64,000 nt of DNA from Caldilineaceae bacterium bin34. Its GTDB lineage: Bacteria; Chloroflexota; Anaerolineae; Caldilineales; Caldilineaceae. This document shows positions 17,843 through 27,031 of this stretch, one piece after another. The translations under genes were made by a program, and so were the position numbers. Under the pieces are notes generated by a model. It saw nothing but the letters and a program-made list of their open reading frames with translations. It was not told the origin of the DNA and did not search any database. The DNA lies in the NCBI GenBank assembly GCA_002238555.1, contig MPMO01000003.1:1-64000 (forward strand), in the 5' to 3' direction. Within the stretch, counting starts at the first letter, position 1. Each line of letters opens with the position of its first letter.

Positions 17843-18859
17843 TTACAAGTGGGCCATGGCCTTGATCACGCCGGCCTCCGGATCAAGCCATCCGCCGAAA
17901 CTGGCGGTGACATCGTCGAAAGGGACTTCGTGGGTTAGCAGCGGATCAGTCACCAGGACATTCTTCTGCATGGCGGAAATCACCCGCTCGAAGTCTTGTC
18001 GGGTGGCGTTGCGGCTGCTCTTGAGCGTTACTTCCCGACGGTGGAAATCTGGATCATGGAACGTGATGTCCGCCTGGACCAGGCTCACGAGTACGTAGGT
18101 GCCCCCGTGGGCCACCAGATCGAAGCCGCGTTCCATGGAGCCTGGATGGCCGGTTGCGTCGAACAGCACGTGGGCCATCTCCCCGTTCGTCAGGTCGGCC
18201 AGACGGGCCTCGAAGTCCTCGTCCACCAGGCAGACATCCGTAACCCCTTGGAAGTGTTCGGAACAGAAATCCAGCTTGTCCTGGGCGATGTCAGCCACGA
18301 TGACCCGGGCCGGACCGGCCATGCAGGCGAACTGCACGACCCCCAGGCCGATGGGGCCGGTGCCCACGACCACCACCGTGTCCCGGCCATGAATGGCCGC
18401 GCGTTGCACTGCATGGGCGCCGATGCATTGGTTTTCGACGAGGGCCATCTGCGACAGGCTAAGCCCGTCTGCCGGCAGCAGGAGGTCGGGAGGCAGACTC
18501 AGCGCTTCCCGCATCCCGCCGTCGGCATGCACACCAAGGACCTGCATCCGGACACAACAGTTGGACCGGCCGCGTCGGCAAGTGCTGCAACTGCCGCATG
18601 CCAGATACGGCAGGACGACCCTGTGATCCCCCGACCTGCAACTCCCGCAGGTGCCGGGGTCCACGACTTCGACTGCCAGTTCGTGACCCAGGACCCGTGG
18701 GTAGGTGAAGAACGGTTGACGGCCGCGGTAGGCGTGCAGGTCGGTCCCACAGATGCCGATGCGGCGCACCCGCACGAGTACTTCACCAGCCTTGCGTTCG
18801 GGAACCGACACGTCTTCCTGACGCAGGCAAAATGGCTCGGTGAGTGTTATCTGCTTCAT
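17843..18859 (-). CDS. Zinc-dependent alcohol/sugar dehydrogenase (MDR family)
   Basis: This 338-aa protein has the catalytic zinc site GICGTDLHAYRG and LGHELAVEVVD, and a structural-zinc lobe CGSCSTCRRGRSNCC. The coenzyme site is VVVVGTGPIGLGVVQFA. The ATG at 18859 is preceded by AGGA; the longer frame to 18922 would add a basic leader without family similarity. It resembles sorbitol, threonine and L-galactonate-type dehydrogenases. With the mutarotase it likely oxidises a deoxysugar or its acid. A TACAAT box at 18907-18912 could be its promoter. Confidence 0.87.
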   Translation of the reverse strand: MKQITLTEPFCLRQEDVSVPERKAGEVLVRVRRIGICGTDLHAYRGRQPFFTYPRVLGHELAVEVVDPGTCGSCRSGDHRVVLPYLACGSCSTCRRGRSNCCVRMQVLGVHADGGMREALSLPPDLLLPADGLSLSQMALVENQCIGAHAVQRAAIHGRDTVVVVGTGPIGLGVVQFACMAGPARVIVADIAQDKLDFCSEHFQGVTDVCLVDEDFEARLADLTNGEMAHVLFDATGHPGSMERGFDLVAHGGTYVLVSLVQADITFHDPDFHRREVTLKSSRNATRQDFERVISAMQKNVLVTDPLLTHEVPFDDVTASFGGWLDPEAGVIKAMAHL

Positions 18860-19001
18860 GCGCGAAGGAGTCCTGCGACGTAGTTTGGAAGGTACGGGCA
18901 GGCAGAATTGTAGCAACGACACTTAGGGGAATCCGGCGTCCCGGGTTCCCCTGGGGGCCAAGCCAGTGGACATGCCAACAATTCCTGATGGGCTTTCATC
19001 T

Positions 19002-19958
19002 ATGCGAAAGTTGAGACTGTCCCGCCTCGATTCGGTGCGCAGGTGGGGGTACGTTGCGGTACTGGCCCTGCTCCTGTGTACGCTGTGCCGCACCCCGGTT
19101 GGAGTGCAGGCCCTGTCTGCCTTGACGACCGGGTCCTCTCGAATGGCCGTCCCGCCCACGGTTCCCTTGGTGGTTCAGGTTGGGGATCGCCAACGCGCCG
19201 TGCAAGTTCCCCCGGGCACTGTGGCAGACGCACTGGCATGGAGTCGCATAGTAGTAGGTCCGTTGGATCTGGTCGATCCCGGCCTGGGAACATTGGTCGA
19301 AGTTGACATGCACATCCGCATTGTCACGCGCGAACGGAGCGTTTCCGAAACTCTGGCGCCGGTCCCCTACGATGTGGTTTGGGAGGGTGATCCCACGCTT
19401 CCCATAGACCGTCAGGCACTGCGCGCACCGGGTCGCGCCGGTTCGACGGTACAGCGAAACCTGCACGAACACCATGACGGGCAAGCCATGCCCAATCTTC
19501 AGCGCACGGAATCCTGGTTGACGGAAGCACCACAGCCAAGGCGCATTGCCTACGGCCGGTTGATTGTCCGCAGGGTTTACGAATCGCCTGCAGGCGATAC
19601 TGTGGCCTACTGGCGAAAGGTGCGGATGTGGACCACAAGCTACAGTGCCGCGCGGGCTGGAACCCCAACCGATGCCCCCTGGTATGGCTACACCTTCTCC
19701 GGGGAACCCATGCGCAACGGCGTCGTTGCGGCGAACCTGGATGTTCTGCCACTGGGCACCCGGGTCTTTGTTGAGGGATACGGCGAGGGCGAGGTGCTTG
19801 ACACGGGTGGTGGCCTGGGCCCGCGGGACCTGGATCTGGGGTATGCCGACGAGGACTATCGGAGCTGGGCTCGGTGGTCAGACGTATACCTGCTATGGCC
19901 GCCGCCGCCGGCAGACGAGATTGTCTGGATTCTGCCACCGACCCTGGCCGACCGCTAA
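19002..19958 (+). CDS. Exported DUF348/3D-domain protein (YabE-like cell-wall enzyme)
   Basis: This 318-aa protein has a basic N-terminus and a hydrophobic signal segment (YVAVLALLLCTL). A ubiquitin-like DUF348 repeat follows (VPPGTVADALAWSRIVVGP) with a weak G5-like stretch. A C-terminal 3D domain spans about residues 215-305 (RMWTTSYSAARAG, LPLGTRVFVEGYGEG, VLDTGGGLGPRDLDL). 3D domains of this kind act as lytic transglycosylase-like enzymes. The usual 'AVDP' acid before 'xxPLGT' reads AANL here, so one of the conserved Asp residues is missing. The start could also be ATG 18972. It lies 32 bases before the giant membrane gene. Confidence 0.75.
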   Translation: MRKLRLSRLDSVRRWGYVAVLALLLCTLCRTPVGVQALSALTTGSSRMAVPPTVPLVVQVGDRQRAVQVPPGTVADALAWSRIVVGPLDLVDPGLGTLVEVDMHIRIVTRERSVSETLAPVPYDVVWEGDPTLPIDRQALRAPGRAGSTVQRNLHEHHDGQAMPNLQRTESWLTEAPQPRRIAYGRLIVRRVYESPAGDTVAYWRKVRMWTTSYSAARAGTPTDAPWYGYTFSGEPMRNGVVAANLDVLPLGTRVFVEGYGEGEVLDTGGGLGPRDLDLGYADEDYRSWARWSDVYLLWPPPPADEIVWILPPTLADR

Positions 19959-19990
19959 TCCGTCGGCGGCCGGTCTCCCTCCCCGCTCCC

Positions 19991-22900
19991 ATGGCTGTTC
20001 TGGCATCCATGTTGCATACCGTCCGGACACGACGGACCACGTGGTGTCTCGTCCTAATCGTAGCGGCTGGACTGGCTGTCCGCGTGTGGCACTTGGACTA
20101 CGACCAGGGCATGGGAAGCCACCCGGATGAGCGGTCCAACAGCTACTACGCAATGCGGATTCGCGTTCCCGTCAGCCCGGACCATTGGCTGGACCCGGAA
20201 CGGAGCCCCTTGAATCCTTTCCTCAATCCGGACAGTCCCGAAAAGCACAATTTCACCTACGGTCATTTTCCCCTGTATTTGGGTGTGGCGGTCGCCCATG
20301 CCCTGCACCGAGCGGCGCCGCTGTTGGAGTCTGTCGGCATCGGTGGAAGGTTCCTGGAGGCAGTCCGGAACGGCACCCGTGACCCGCGGGACCTGTTGTT
20401 CGGAGCCCGTCTCGCAATCGCACTACTCGACACGGCCACGATCGCCTTGGTGTTTCTGTTGGGCCGCCATGTGTATGGTCCCGGAACCGGGCTGGTGGCG
20501 GCGGGTTGGTACGCCTTGGCCATGCAGCCCGTCAAGGACAGCCACTTCTTTACGTTCGATCCCGCTGCAACCACGTTTCTGGTCCTGGCCGGTCTGGGCA
20601 GTGTGTTGATGTTGCAGGACGGACGGCGCGGGTTGGGGGTGATCCTGGCTGGTTTGGGTGTTGGTCTGAGCGTATCGTCCAAATTTTCCGCACTGGTGTC
20701 CATAGGGATGCCTGTCGTGGCCGGCTGGCTGGCGGTGGCGGTGCCGACCATGGCTTGGCGGTCTGTTTCATGGCCCCGGCGAAGTGCCCGCGCCGCAGTC
20801 ATGGTGGCTCTGGCCGTGGCCGTCGGTGTCATCGCATTCGCTGTGACCAGTCCCTTCTCCCTCCTGGATTGGGCGCAGTACCGATTTGCCGTAATCGAAA
20901 TGCAGGGAGACATGGTGAGCGGTGCCAGCGACTGGCCGTTCACGCGCCAGTATCGGGGCACCCTTCCGTACCTTTACTTCCTGCGCCAGCAACTGCAGTA
21001 CGGCCTTTGGTATCCGCTGGGGTTTGCCGCCTGCATCGGCAGTGGATGGCTGCTCCTGAGGGCCGTTGCTTCCCGCATGGGGCGGGTCCGATCATGGTTG
21101 TTGCGGCCGAGACCGGGCGAGTGGGTGATCCTGGCCTGGGTTGTGCCTTATTTCCTGCTTACGGGAGTCTTCCTGGCCAAGTTCAACCGGTACATGCTCC
21201 CGTTGTTGCCGTTCATGATTGTCCTCGGCGCAGCTTGGGCAACCTGGTTCCTCGGTTGGTGGGGCTCCAGCCGGTCCGGACAGCGGATGTCCTCGGAGTC
21301 TGTTCCGGATGGCAACCCGCACCTTGGGGCGAAGAGGTCCGACCGGTTTGGTCGGGCATGTATTGCGCTGGTAACCGTTGGGAGCGCCTTTTGGCTCGCG
21401 GCCAACATCCAGGGGATCTATCGAAGCAGCCACACCTGGTTGGAGGCCTCGCGCTGGATTTACACCAATGTCGAACCCGGTTCCACCATCATGTGGGAGT
21501 TGTGGGACGACCCCTTGCCGCGGGAAATCACGGGCTCCGACGGAAACGTCCGCAATACGCGGACGGAAGGCTACCGGTACGTGGAGTTCAGTGCATTCGA
21601 TAACGACGACGAGACCAAGTTGGCGTCACTGGCGGCCGGACTGGCGGCCGCGGACTACGTTGTGTACAGCTCAAATCGCATCTACGGCAGTGTGCCCCGC
21701 TTTCCCCAACGGTATCCCATGACCATCCGCTACTACGAGGCCATGTGGTCCGGCGAACTGGGATTCGAGGAGGTGTTTCGGGCGGATGCAGACCCTCGGC
21801 TGTTCGGAATCAGGATGGGCGATGACAACGCCGACGAAAGCTGGAGTTTGTACGACCATCCCCCGGTCAGAGTTTTCCGAAAGCAACGGCATTTGACCGA
21901 ATCGGAGGTGTACTCCCTGCTCGAGCCCCATCTGGCACAAGCGCGGCACTGGTGGTTGCCACAGCCGACTCTCGTTGAGAGAGGCGTTCTTGGTGCTGTG
22001 GACTTCGGTTTGGGACTGCTGGCCGGTGGAGGCAAAGGGGATGTGCCGATGGATGTCCGCGAGCCTGAGGACCGTACCCTCAGATCGCTGGCTGGACGGT
22101 TGCTGTTTGGCCCTCGCACCAGCCTTGCCCTGGACCACCAACTGATTCCCGACGGGCCGTTGGACAACTATCGGTTCAACAAGCTGTTCAGCCTTAGGAC
22201 GGGCCTGGCCGTTTTCGGCGGCTGGCTGGTCATGTTGATGCTGGGCCTGATTGCCTGGCCGTTTCTGTTCCGACTGTTCCCGTTGCTGCCCGACAAGGGA
22301 TGGATGCTGGCCCGCCTCACCGGATTGTTGGGAGCCTCCCTGCCGGTATGGTGGGTGGCCCATGTCGGCGTCCGGGCCTTCACGGTCCGGGGACTCTGGA
22401 TGACTGTGGCACTGTTTGCCGCATTGGCTGCGGGCAGTGCCTGGCAGCAGCGCACGGAACTCCGGGCGACACTCGCGTCGCGCTGGCGGTTGCTGTTGAC
22501 GATCGAAGTCGGGATGCTGTTGGCTGTGCTCGTCATGTCGGGCCTGCGCTTGGCCAATCCCGACCTTTGGCACCCGTGGGAAGGCGGCGAGAAGTTCATG
22601 GACATCGCGATGGTGAACGGGATCCTTGCCAGTCCGTCCTTTCCACCCATCGATCCCCACTTCGCCGGCAAGTACATCAACTACTACTACTTTGGCCAAT
22701 ACCTCGTTGCGTTCCTGGCCAAGCTGACCGGCATCTGGAGCGAGGTGTTCTATAACGTTGCGCTCGTGGTTTGGTTTGCCCTGACCGTACAACTCGCGTG
22801 GGCAAGTGCTTTCTATTTCCACCATGCTCAAGGCTGCCACCAGGGTTGGCGGATGCCGCTCCGCCGCGCCCTGTGGGCGCCTTTCCTGCTCGTGGGCATC

Positions 22901-24562
22901 GGCAATCTGTGCGGAGCGTTGATGCAACTGGACGGTTGGAGAGGACGGGTGCTTCGGGACTCCGGCCGGCTCCCCGAGCAGCCATGGCCGGCAAGGGTGG
23001 TGGGGGATGTTCTGGCAGGAGCATTTGACGATGTCCGGAACGGTTCGTTGGTCGCCCATGATTGGTGGGCCAGTAGCCGCACCATCCCTGCCACCATCAC
23101 GGAGTTTCCCTATTGGAGTTTTCTGTTCGGAGACCTCCATGCCCACCTGATGGCGCTTCCGCTTGCCCTCGGTGTGTGTGCCCTGGTGGTGATTGGCCTC
23201 AACTTCGAATTGTCCCGCCGGCAGGCGGTTGCTTTGCTTGGATGTGCCGCGATTTTGTGGAGCGTGTTGGTTGCCACCAACCTCTGGGAATTGCCGCTTT
23301 ACGGCGGCCTGATTCTCGCGACCGCGATCCTGGTCTGCCGGCGTGTGTGGAACAGCCCCCAATGGCAGCCAATCGCCGCCATCCCGCTTGTGTTTGGAGG
23401 GGTGGCCTATCTGGCCGGTTTCCCATTCTGGCGAACGTTTGAACTCACATCCTCGGTGGGTGGCCTGGATCTTGTCCGGAGCGGTGACGACCTGGCTTCC
23501 TGGCTGAAAATGTGGGGATTGTTTGTGGTGTTGGTCCTAAGTTGGCAGATGTTTCAGATTAAGGCCGGGCCTGGGCAACGCCTGCTGTGTCGGACGGCAA
23601 CCGGTCGGTGGCCGGCCGCGGCCTTGGTCGGACTGGCCGCAGCCACGCTTCTGTGGTGGGAACTTCCCGTGCTGCTCCTGACCGGTGCCATGTTGGCCGT
23701 TGCCTTGTGGCTCGTGTGGCGGCAACGGTCCGCACCTGAAATCACCGACTTTCAAGTCAATCTGCTCCTATTGGCCGTCACTGGCATCTGGGCCGGCAGC
23801 CAAGTGGTCTATGTGGCCGACTTCCTGGACGGTAGCGATTACTACCGAATGAATACCGTGTTCAAGTTTTTCTTTCAGGCTTGGATCCTGGTCGCTCTGG
23901 CCGGATCCATGGCTCTCCCCGGGCTATGGCAACGGTTGCGGCAGGCGTGGGGGCTGCGCGTTATGCAAACCGCGCGGCTGGCCTTCGGGGTTCTACTGGC
24001 CGCTTCGCTCGTGTTTTTGCCGTTGGGTACCCCGTCCCGCCTAATGCGCCGTTTTGATGTCCCGCCAGCACCTTTCTCAACGTTGAACGGCCTGGAATTC
24101 ATGCGCTTCGGTGAGTACGTGTGGCCCGCGGGAGGGGGCTTCATCGAACTTGCATCGGACATGGATGCCATCCACTGGCTGAACGGCAACATCGACAAGG
24201 CCTGGGTCATTCTGGAGTCGAGCGAGACGGACTACTACCGTGCTGGCGGAACCCGGGCGGCAACATTTACGGGCCTGTCCGGCCTAATGGGGAGCCACCA
24301 GAACGAAAAGCGGCATCCGGAACTCGTGGCCAGCCGGTCCGCGCTGCACCACGCCCTATGGACAACCCGGGATGATCAGGCGTTGCTCGACATGCTGCAG
24401 ACCCACTCCATTGCCTTGATCTATGCCGGCCAATTGGAACAAGCCGAACATCCGGATGGTGTGGCCCGGTTCGCGTCCATGTACGAAAAGGGATTGCTTG
24501 ATCTCCTGTACGCCTCCGACCTCACTCGCATCTACGCGGTTCCGGCCGTGTACCGGGGTTGA
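19991..24562 (+). CDS. Giant DUF2298/Chlor_Arch_YYY membrane protein with GT-C-like N-terminal half
   Basis: This 1523-aa polytopic protein starts at ATG 19991, after the upstream stop. The N-terminal half resembles PMT/GT39-type GT-C transferases. A first helix (CLVLIVAAGLAVRVW) is followed by an acidic loop with MGSHPDERSNSYYAMRI, where Asp-Glu is the expected metal/phospho-lipid site, and later FNRYMLPLLPFMIVLG. From about residue 720 a second set of helices is the YYY/DUF2298 region, with YINYYYFGQYLVAFLAKLTG, ITEFPYWSFLFGDLHAHLMA and YRMNTVFKFFFQAWILVALA. A role in lipid-linked glycan transfer is inferred from the fold; no substrate is known. The DUF2298 half is repeated in the next gene. 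Confidence 0.88.
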   Translation: MAVLASMLHTVRTRRTTWCLVLIVAAGLAVRVWHLDYDQGMGSHPDERSNSYYAMRIRVPVSPDHWLDPERSPLNPFLNPDSPEKHNFTYGHFPLYLGVAVAHALHRAAPLLESVGIGGRFLEAVRNGTRDPRDLLFGARLAIALLDTATIALVFLLGRHVYGPGTGLVAAGWYALAMQPVKDSHFFTFDPAATTFLVLAGLGSVLMLQDGRRGLGVILAGLGVGLSVSSKFSALVSIGMPVVAGWLAVAVPTMAWRSVSWPRRSARAAVMVALAVAVGVIAFAVTSPFSLLDWAQYRFAVIEMQGDMVSGASDWPFTRQYRGTLPYLYFLRQQLQYGLWYPLGFAACIGSGWLLLRAVASRMGRVRSWLLRPRPGEWVILAWVVPYFLLTGVFLAKFNRYMLPLLPFMIVLGAAWATWFLGWWGSSRSGQRMSSESVPDGNPHLGAKRSDRFGRACIALVTVGSAFWLAANIQGIYRSSHTWLEASRWIYTNVEPGSTIMWELWDDPLPREITGSDGNVRNTRTEGYRYVEFSAFDNDDETKLASLAAGLAAADYVVYSSNRIYGSVPRFPQRYPMTIRYYEAMWSGELGFEEVFRADADPRLFGIRMGDDNADESWSLYDHPPVRVFRKQRHLTESEVYSLLEPHLAQARHWWLPQPTLVERGVLGAVDFGLGLLAGGGKGDVPMDVREPEDRTLRSLAGRLLFGPRTSLALDHQLIPDGPLDNYRFNKLFSLRTGLAVFGGWLVMLMLGLIAWPFLFRLFPLLPDKGWMLARLTGLLGASLPVWWVAHVGVRAFTVRGLWMTVALFAALAAGSAWQQRTELRATLASRWRLLLTIEVGMLLAVLVMSGLRLANPDLWHPWEGGEKFMDIAMVNGILASPSFPPIDPHFAGKYINYYYFGQYLVAFLAKLTGIWSEVFYNVALVVWFALTVQLAWASAFYFHHAQGCHQGWRMPLRRALWAPFLLVGIGNLCGALMQLDGWRGRVLRDSGRLPEQPWPARVVGDVLAGAFDDVRNGSLVAHDWWASSRTIPATITEFPYWSFLFGDLHAHLMALPLALGVCALVVIGLNFELSRRQAVALLGCAAILWSVLVATNLWELPLYGGLILATAILVCRRVWNSPQWQPIAAIPLVFGGVAYLAGFPFWRTFELTSSVGGLDLVRSGDDLASWLKMWGLFVVLVLSWQMFQIKAGPGQRLLCRTATGRWPAAALVGLAAATLLWWELPVLLLTGAMLAVALWLVWRQRSAPEITDFQVNLLLLAVTGIWAGSQVVYVADFLDGSDYYRMNTVFKFFFQAWILVALAGSMALPGLWQRLRQAWGLRVMQTARLAFGVLLAASLVFLPLGTPSRLMRRFDVPPAPFSTLNGLEFMRFGEYVWPAGGGFIELASDMDAIHWLNGNIDKAWVILESSETDYYRAGGTRAATFTGLSGLMGSHQNEKRHPELVASRSALHHALWTTRDDQALLDMLQTHSIALIYAGQLEQAEHPDGVARFASMYEKGLLDLLYASDLTRIYAVPAVYRG

Positions 24563-24571
24563 CCGGCACCC

Positions 24572-27019
24572 ATGAACACTCTCGAATGGGGCACAGTCTT
24601 CCGCTGGTGCCTCGTGCTGCAGGCATGGGCCATTCCCTGTCAGATCCTGTGCCCCATGCTGTTTCCGAATCTGCCGCACAGGGGTGTCCTCTTCGCCAAA
24701 GCCCTGGCCGTGCTGCTGGTCGGCTTCGGCAGTTGGGTTCTGTATGCTTGGCTGCATTTGCCTTTCGACCCGTGGCTGCCGTGGCTGACCTGGATGCTGC
24801 TGTGTGCCGGCACGTGGACGCTGTGGCGCAGGGAACGGCGGCGCGGCCACATTGCGGGCCAAGCCAACCACCGGGCAGCCGAAGGCATGGCTTGGCCGTC
24901 GGTCGAGCTCGTCTTCTGGGGACCCTTTCTGTTCTGGCTGTGGGTGGCAAGCCTGCAACCCGGGGTGTTCCATACGGAGCAGCCGATGGACTTCATGTTC
25001 ATCAACAGCCTGTGGAACAGTCGGCAATACCCGCCTCAGGACGCTTGGCTGGCCGGCCAACCCATCAGCTACTACTACCTGGGTTATTGGTTGTTGACGA
25101 CGGTTGCCAAGGCTGCCGCCGTGCAACCGGCCTTGGCCTACCACATCGGGCAGGCCACGTGGTTTGCACTTCTGACTGCCGGTGCGTTGGGCATGGGCGG
25201 GAGCCTGGCCGGGCTGTCCCGCAGACGGTTTGACTGGGCGGCCGGAGGCGTGACCGCCGCCGCCGTGGCGGTCATGGGGAATCTGCAGGCAGTCCGCGAC
25301 CAACTGGCTGCGCGCGGCATTGGCCTGGAGCGTCTTTCGCACCAGTTGGACTGGCGTCCGGTGGATGTGGGCAACGGCGCGAAAGTCCCTTGGTACGGAC
25401 CGGAATGGGGGGCCTGGTGGTGGTGGGACAGCGCACGGGTCATGGCCGACCGCGGGCTTGACGGAGGTCACCTGGAGGTAATCACGGAGTTTCCGTTCTT
25501 CAGCTTTCTGCTCGGCGACAATCATCCTCATGTCCTGTCGGCTCCGTTCCTTTTCCTTTCGATGGGTCTGGCTCTGCAGTGGCTGGCCGGTGAACGCGGT
25601 CAAGCCCATTCGCCTGTCGCCCTTCGCCGGTTCGGCTGGCTGCCCGGAGGACCAGCCGAACGGATCCGGTTCGGCCTGGCCGCGACCCTGATCGCCGCCG
25701 CGTTTTTCATGAACACTTGGGATGTTCTGCCCGTTTGCGGACTGCTGGCGGCGGCGTCGGTTCTGGGTGCACCGGGCATCGACACGTGGCGTCGACGCAT
25801 CGGTGTCTTCGGGTTGACCGTCCCAACCATGCTGGCCGCTGCCGCCGTGATGGTTGTGCCATACCTGTTGACCGGTCGCAACCAGGTGGAGGGAGTGGCG
25901 TTCAACCTTCTGAATCCAAGTCGGCCCGGCCAGTTCCTCCTGATGTGGGCTCCGCTGCTGTCCGGCGCCGTTCTGAGCCTTTGGATGTTGCACCGAACCC
26001 GTTCGCACGATCGGAGAGATGCGCTGGTATGGATTGGCGGAGCCCTGTTGCTGGGCCTTGCCTGGATGTTGGCGGCCACGTTTGGGCCGCCCGCACATCG
26101 CCTGTCCGCGGTTTTGGAGACCGACTCGCGGGTTCTGCAGTTGCTGATTGCGCAACGTTGGACCCTCGGATGGATCGTGCCTGTTCTCCTTCTCGCGCTG
26201 CTCGGCTGGTCGTGCCACAGTCTCAGGCAGGCGGTGGATGCGCCCCATTCAGGGTATCCGGGCGCGGTATTGCACGCCGTGTTGCTGACGGGGGCCATTC
26301 TTTTGTTGACCGTGCCCGAGTTCCTATTTCTGCGCGATGTCTTCGGTCCCTTGGCCAGAATGAACACGGTGTTCAAGTTCCATTACCAGGCTTGGATCCT
26401 GTTGGCTGTTACGGGTTCGACAACAATCGTCATTCTCATGCGCGGGCGTCGGCGGTTTGCGGGCGTGTTGGCAGCCGCAATCGTCGGCGCCGTATTCGCT
26501 GTTGGGTTGTTGTACCCCGTGTCCGCACTGGCTGGGAGGGCCGCCGGTGCGAGTCAACCGCCATCCCTGAACGCACTGCGCGACCTGCATCGGTACGATC
26601 CGGCTCGCGCGGCGGCGGTGGACTGGATTCGCCGCCACACGGATCCCGAGGCCGTGATCGCGGAGGCGCCCGGCATCAGTTACCGACCGGAGACGAGCTG
26701 GGTTGGCGGCTTGACCGGCCGACCGACGCTGATGGGTTGGCAAGGCCACGAGGCACAGTGGAGAGGAAGGGAATTCACCACACAGGCCTCCGCAAGGGTC
26801 GACGCATTGGAGGGCATGTACATCCGGCGAGACATGGACGACATAGTGGCGCTGATGCGCCTCTGGGACGTGGAGTTCCTGCTCCTGGGGCCAACCGAAG
26901 AATCACGGTTTGCCGTGTCGGCGCAACGACGCCAGGAGTTGCAGTCGGTCCTTGTCACCGTGTGGTCCATGGAACCCTATCTCCTGTTGGCACGGCCGGA
27001 CGTTGTACCCGGGGATTGA
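24572..27019 (+). CDS. DUF2298/Chlor_Arch_YYY membrane protein
   Basis: This 815-aa polytopic protein begins nine bases after the previous stop. It repeats the C-terminal architecture of the upstream protein: PMDFMFINSLWNSRQYPPQD, PISYYYLGYWLLTTVAKAA, VITEFPFFSFLLGDNHPHVL and LARMNTVFKFHYQAWILLAV. A soluble tail near residues 660-810 holds DRG-like segments such as HTDPEAVIAEAPG. The YYY motif and the 'EFPFFSFLLGDxHPH' loop define the family. The biochemical function is unknown; a GT-C-like or flippase-like role is inferred. It is co-transcribed with its neighbours. Confidence 0.88.
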   Translation: MNTLEWGTVFRWCLVLQAWAIPCQILCPMLFPNLPHRGVLFAKALAVLLVGFGSWVLYAWLHLPFDPWLPWLTWMLLCAGTWTLWRRERRRGHIAGQANHRAAEGMAWPSVELVFWGPFLFWLWVASLQPGVFHTEQPMDFMFINSLWNSRQYPPQDAWLAGQPISYYYLGYWLLTTVAKAAAVQPALAYHIGQATWFALLTAGALGMGGSLAGLSRRRFDWAAGGVTAAAVAVMGNLQAVRDQLAARGIGLERLSHQLDWRPVDVGNGAKVPWYGPEWGAWWWWDSARVMADRGLDGGHLEVITEFPFFSFLLGDNHPHVLSAPFLFLSMGLALQWLAGERGQAHSPVALRRFGWLPGGPAERIRFGLAATLIAAAFFMNTWDVLPVCGLLAAASVLGAPGIDTWRRRIGVFGLTVPTMLAAAAVMVVPYLLTGRNQVEGVAFNLLNPSRPGQFLLMWAPLLSGAVLSLWMLHRTRSHDRRDALVWIGGALLLGLAWMLAATFGPPAHRLSAVLETDSRVLQLLIAQRWTLGWIVPVLLLALLGWSCHSLRQAVDAPHSGYPGAVLHAVLLTGAILLLTVPEFLFLRDVFGPLARMNTVFKFHYQAWILLAVTGSTTIVILMRGRRRFAGVLAAAIVGAVFAVGLLYPVSALAGRAAGASQPPSLNALRDLHRYDPARAAAVDWIRRHTDPEAVIAEAPGISYRPETSWVGGLTGRPTLMGWQGHEAQWRGREFTTQASARVDALEGMYIRRDMDDIVALMRLWDVEFLLLGPTEESRFAVSAQRRQELQSVLVTVWSMEPYLLLARPDVVPGD

Positions 27020-27031
27020 AGGCCGGCAGTC

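Noticed and set aside
21671-23362. 563-codon minus frame inside the giant membrane gene
   Set aside because: Gln/Arg/Pro-rich composition typical of antisense to hydrophobic coding sequence, with no domain.
24356-26248. 630-codon minus frame opposite the second YYY gene
   Set aside because: Same antisense artefact; the plus strand has YYY-family motifs throughout.
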